Below are positions 62,327-64,000 of a stretch of DNA of 64,000 nt, in pieces; the stretch's first letter is position 1, and every line of letters starts with the position of its first letter. Both the position numbers and the translations under genes were made by a program. Source of the DNA: an uncultured Porphyromonadaceae bacterium (GTDB lineage: Bacteria; Bacteroidota; Bacteroidia; Bacteroidales; Muribaculaceae); assembly GCA_902495075.1 (NCBI GenBank), contig CABUVO010000006.1, forward strand, positions 62,001 to 126,000. The letters run 5' to 3'. Below the pieces are notes generated by a model. It was not told where the DNA came from, did no database searches, and worked only from the letters and a program-made list of their open reading frames with translations.

Positions 62327-62638
62327 TCACTTTTCGAGGGAGATGGTGTCCGCGAGGATATCGCGCGGAGGGGCTGAGGCGGATTTATTCGAGGCGGAGC
62401 GCTTTGAGGATTTTTTAGAGGCACGGGAGCGACGCGCATGGCGGCGCTTGCCGTTGGCATTGTCGGCATCGTCAGCAGTGCTGTCGGAGGCGAGAGTGAC
62501 TACCTGCTGCTGATCCGAAGCGGCTTCGCGTGCGCAATCTTCGCGCATCTGACGCCCTCCGAGACCCCAGACCAGCGCCCCAAACAACAGCACTCCTATC
62601 AATAGGGTCCACGCCCCTTTTCGCTCGTTCGTCCGCAC
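62327..62638 (-). CDS. Small single-pass membrane protein with basic, low-complexity tail
   Basis: The 103-residue product has a short N-terminus (MRTNERKG), one hydrophobic helix (AWTLLIGVLLFGALVWGLGG, residues 9-28) and a polar C-terminal region. This is first acidic and Ser/Thr-rich (VTLASDSTADDADN), then strongly basic (GKRRHARRSRASKKSSKRSA). The orientation and tail suggest a membrane-anchored protein with a charged extension, but I recognise no family. It lies between trmD and tRNA-Thr on the same strand; a heptamer element separates it from trmD. Function unknown. Confidence 0.55.
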   Translation of the reverse strand: MRTNERKGAWTLLIGVLLFGALVWGLGGRQMREDCAREAASDQQQVVTLASDSTADDADNANGKRRHARRSRASKKSSKRSASNKSASAPPRDILADTISLEK

Positions 62639-62642
62639 TTAG

Positions 62643-62722
62643 TATAATTTTAAATTTTTAATGTGTAATGTGTAATGAATGGGCTCGCCTCGAATAATTT
62701 AACATTACACATTCAACATTCC
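62643..62722. repeat. Heptamer element between trmD and the small membrane protein gene
   Basis: The left arm (62650-62677: TTTTAAA, TTTTTAA, TGTGTAA units) is followed by the spacer GGGCTCGCCTCGAAT, and the right arm (62694-62722) reads AATTTAA, CATTACA, CATTCAA, CATTCCT. It lies between two same-strand genes. Confidence 0.75.
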
Positions 62723-63399
62723 TAATTTTTCAAAAGGTCCGGGCGGAGGCGACGGGTGCGCTCGAGAGCTTGCTCATAGCGCCATTCAGCGATCTTTGCT
62801 TCGTGACCGGAAAGGAGAATGTCGGGCACTCGCCAGCCGTTGTATTCGGCAGGACGGGAATATACCGGAGGTGCAAGGAGATTGTCCTGAAATGAATCGG
62901 AGAGTGCAGACTGCTCGTCGCCTATTGCCCCGGGAATGAGTCGCACCATAGCGTCGGCAATCACTGCCGCGGGCAATTCCCCACCGGTAAGGACATAATC
63001 GCCTATGGAGATTTCTTTAGTAATGAGATGTTCGCGCACACGCCAGTCAACGCCTTTGTAATGTCCGCAAAGGATTATCACATTATTAAGCATCGACAAT
63101 TGATTTGCCATCGGCTGGTCGAACTTTTCGCCATCGGGCGAAGTGAATATGACTTCATCGTATTCACGTTCTGCTTTCAGAGCCGAGATACAGGCATCGA
63201 TAGGTTGGATCTGCATCACCATACCGGCTTCGCCGCCGAAGGGATAGTCATCGACCTTGCGGTGCTTGTTGGTGGTATAGTCACGAAGATTGTGAACTGC
63301 GATTTCAACGAGTCCCTTATCCTGCGCACGCTTGAGGATGGAGCAATTGAAAAACGGCTCCAACATCTCCGGCATCACTGTTATCAAATCAATTCTCAT
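62722..63399 (-). CDS. trmD: tRNA (guanine-37-N1)-methyltransferase
   Basis: The 225-residue SPOUT enzyme methylates G37 of tRNAs with SAM. It begins RIDLITVMPEMLEPFFNCSI and has LRDYTTNKHRKVDDYPFGGE near residue 45. The knotted SAM-binding site is represented by IILCGHYKGVDWRVREHLI and ISIGDYVLTGGELPAAVIAD (about residues 108-150). GAIGDEQSALSDSFQDNLL and PPVYSRPAEYNGWRVPDILL follow as usual. Length is normal. A TAAATTTGC box lies five bases before the ATG, as for the TPR gene. Confidence 0.96.
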   Translation of the reverse strand: MRIDLITVMPEMLEPFFNCSILKRAQDKGLVEIAVHNLRDYTTNKHRKVDDYPFGGEAGMVMQIQPIDACISALKAEREYDEVIFTSPDGEKFDQPMANQLSMLNNVIILCGHYKGVDWRVREHLITKEISIGDYVLTGGELPAAVIADAMVRLIPGAIGDEQSALSDSFQDNLLAPPVYSRPAEYNGWRVPDILLSGHEAKIAEWRYEQALERTRRLRPDLLKN

Positions 63400-63402
63400 G
63401 AC

Positions 63403-63411
63403 GCAAATTTA
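63403..63411 (-). promoter_or_regulatory. -7 promoter element abutting the trmD start codon
   Basis: TAAATTTGC on the minus strand, preceded by TTG 19 bp upstream. Its G is five bases before the ATG, the same geometry as at 12529-12537. Confidence 0.6.
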
Positions 63412-63478
63412 CTAAAATTTTCCCAAACGGCAATAAGACCTCATCTTACAAAAAGGACACAGCACTGGCATAACGCAG

Positions 63479-63503
63479 GAAAGCCGGACATCAAGCCCGG
63501 CTT
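63479..63503 (-). terminator. Hairpin terminator after inositol-phosphate synthase
   Basis: AAGCCGG and CCGGCTT arms (63480-63502) enclose a short loop. It lies about 80 bp downstream of the stop at 63582 and before trmD on the same strand. The gap also has two TTTTCACGTAT copies. Confidence 0.6.
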
Positions 63504-63581
63504 ACCTTACATCTGTGTAATTCTATATGTGTGTTTTCACGTATAGGTATGTGATTTTCACGTATGCGTTCAGGAAGAGGA

Positions 63582-64000
63582 TTAGTCCATCTCCTCGTCA
63601 GCCTCGTAACCGCCCATTTCGCGGATGGCGTTACGGAGCATTGTGTGCTGCTGATAGAGGTTGTTGACGGGCATCTCACCCTTGGTGTAATCGTGCATCG
63701 GGCTCTTGAGGAAGAAACTGAGGAAACGCTGTATGCCGTAACGTCCGGCACGGGCAGCGAGGTCGCTCAGCAGCACGAGGTCGAGACAGAGAGGAGCTGC
63801 AAGGATAGAGTCGCGGCAGAGGAAGTTGATCTTGATCTGCATCGGATAACCCATCCAGCCGAAGATATCGATGTTGTCCCAGCCCTCTTTGTTGTCGTTG
63901 CGCGGAGGATAGTAGTTGATACGTACCTTGTGGTAATACTGTGTATCCTCATCGTTGCCATGGCCATAGAGATCGGGCTGATTTTCAGGCACGAGAATTG
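63582..64000 (-). CDS. Inositol-3-phosphate synthase, C-terminal part (5' end outside window)
   Basis: The frame is open to the window edge. The visible 139 residues include VRINYYPPRNDNKEGWDNID, FGWMGYPMQIKINFLCRDSI and LAAPLCLDLVLLSDLAARAG, the conserved C-terminal catalytic segment of myo-inositol-1-phosphate synthase (Ino1), including the Lys in QIKINFLCRDS. The enzyme converts glucose-6-phosphate to inositol-3-phosphate with NAD; in Bacteroidota this can feed inositol lipid synthesis. A GTG at 63990-63992 is not a credible start, since the family is over 400 residues long. Confidence 0.85.
   Translation of the reverse strand, partial: ILVPENQPDLYGHGNDEDTQYYHKVRINYYPPRNDNKEGWDNIDIFGWMGYPMQIKINFLCRDSILAAPLCLDLVLLSDLAARAGRYGIQRFLSFFLKSPMHDYTKGEMPVNNLYQQHTMLRNAIREMGGYEADEEMD

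Overview
The window looks like chromosome from a Bacteroidales gut commensal, most likely Muribaculaceae-like. The reasons are promoters of the TAnnTTTG type instead of -35/-10 boxes, a SusC/SusD pair, DUF4270 and DUF5723 proteins, many secreted proteins ending in a short NLQGI...GIYI.NGK.. module, and the panC / truncated glycogen synthase / DUF4270 gene order. The genus assignment is an inference.

Layout. 1-10.0 kb: four secreted proteins on the minus strand (a C10 cysteine peptidase cut by the window edge, then three large proteins of unknown role), each with a signal peptide and strong intergenic hairpins. 10.4-24.1 kb: housekeeping genes: TPR protein, NADH dehydrogenase-like flavoprotein, META lipoprotein, the operon rplY/ctc - pth - hslR, an AddB-like nuclease, holB, a small four-helix-bundle protein, a sugar nucleotidyltransferase and galE. 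24.4-27.6 kb: an envelope lipoprotein and an outer-membrane protein. 27.7-36.1 kb: ffh, panD, panC, glycogen synthase domain protein, DUF4270 lipoprotein, CapA-like protein, an unusual ABC-F ATPase. 36.1-52.6 kb: an ECF sigma/FecR-regulated SusC/SusD locus with an EEP phosphodiesterase-like lipoprotein, a BACON/DUF5689 lipoprotein, a GH3 glycosidase, a leucine-rich-repeat protein and two SGNH esterase-like proteins, so probably uptake and breakdown of a decorated glycan. 52.6-59.9 kb: a lipoprotein, then two divergent secreted paralogues with matching ends and different middles, with a REP-associated tyrosine transposase (RAYT) between them. 59.9-64 kb: a second ABC-F ATPase, RidA, tRNA-Thr, a small membrane protein, trmD and the 3' end of inositol-3-phosphate synthase.

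The most unusual content is repeats. (1) Strictly 7-bp-periodic arrays (TTTAATG/TGCAATG/TGTAATG) occur as facing inverted arms in many gene gaps. They sit on the stop codons of neighbouring genes, and in one case flank a four-helix-bundle (23S rRNA IVP-family) gene as though it were the loop of the element. A second heptamer family (AGGCTTT) has the same architecture beside ffh. (2) A RAYT gene is bracketed by two 46-bp inverted REP-like elements, and a diverged solo copy with a compensated stem lies 28 kb away. (3) A roughly 400-bp near-identical inverted repeat encloses the two secreted paralogues and carries its own ~165-bp tandem repeat. I regard (1) and (2) as the best candidates for new biology here.
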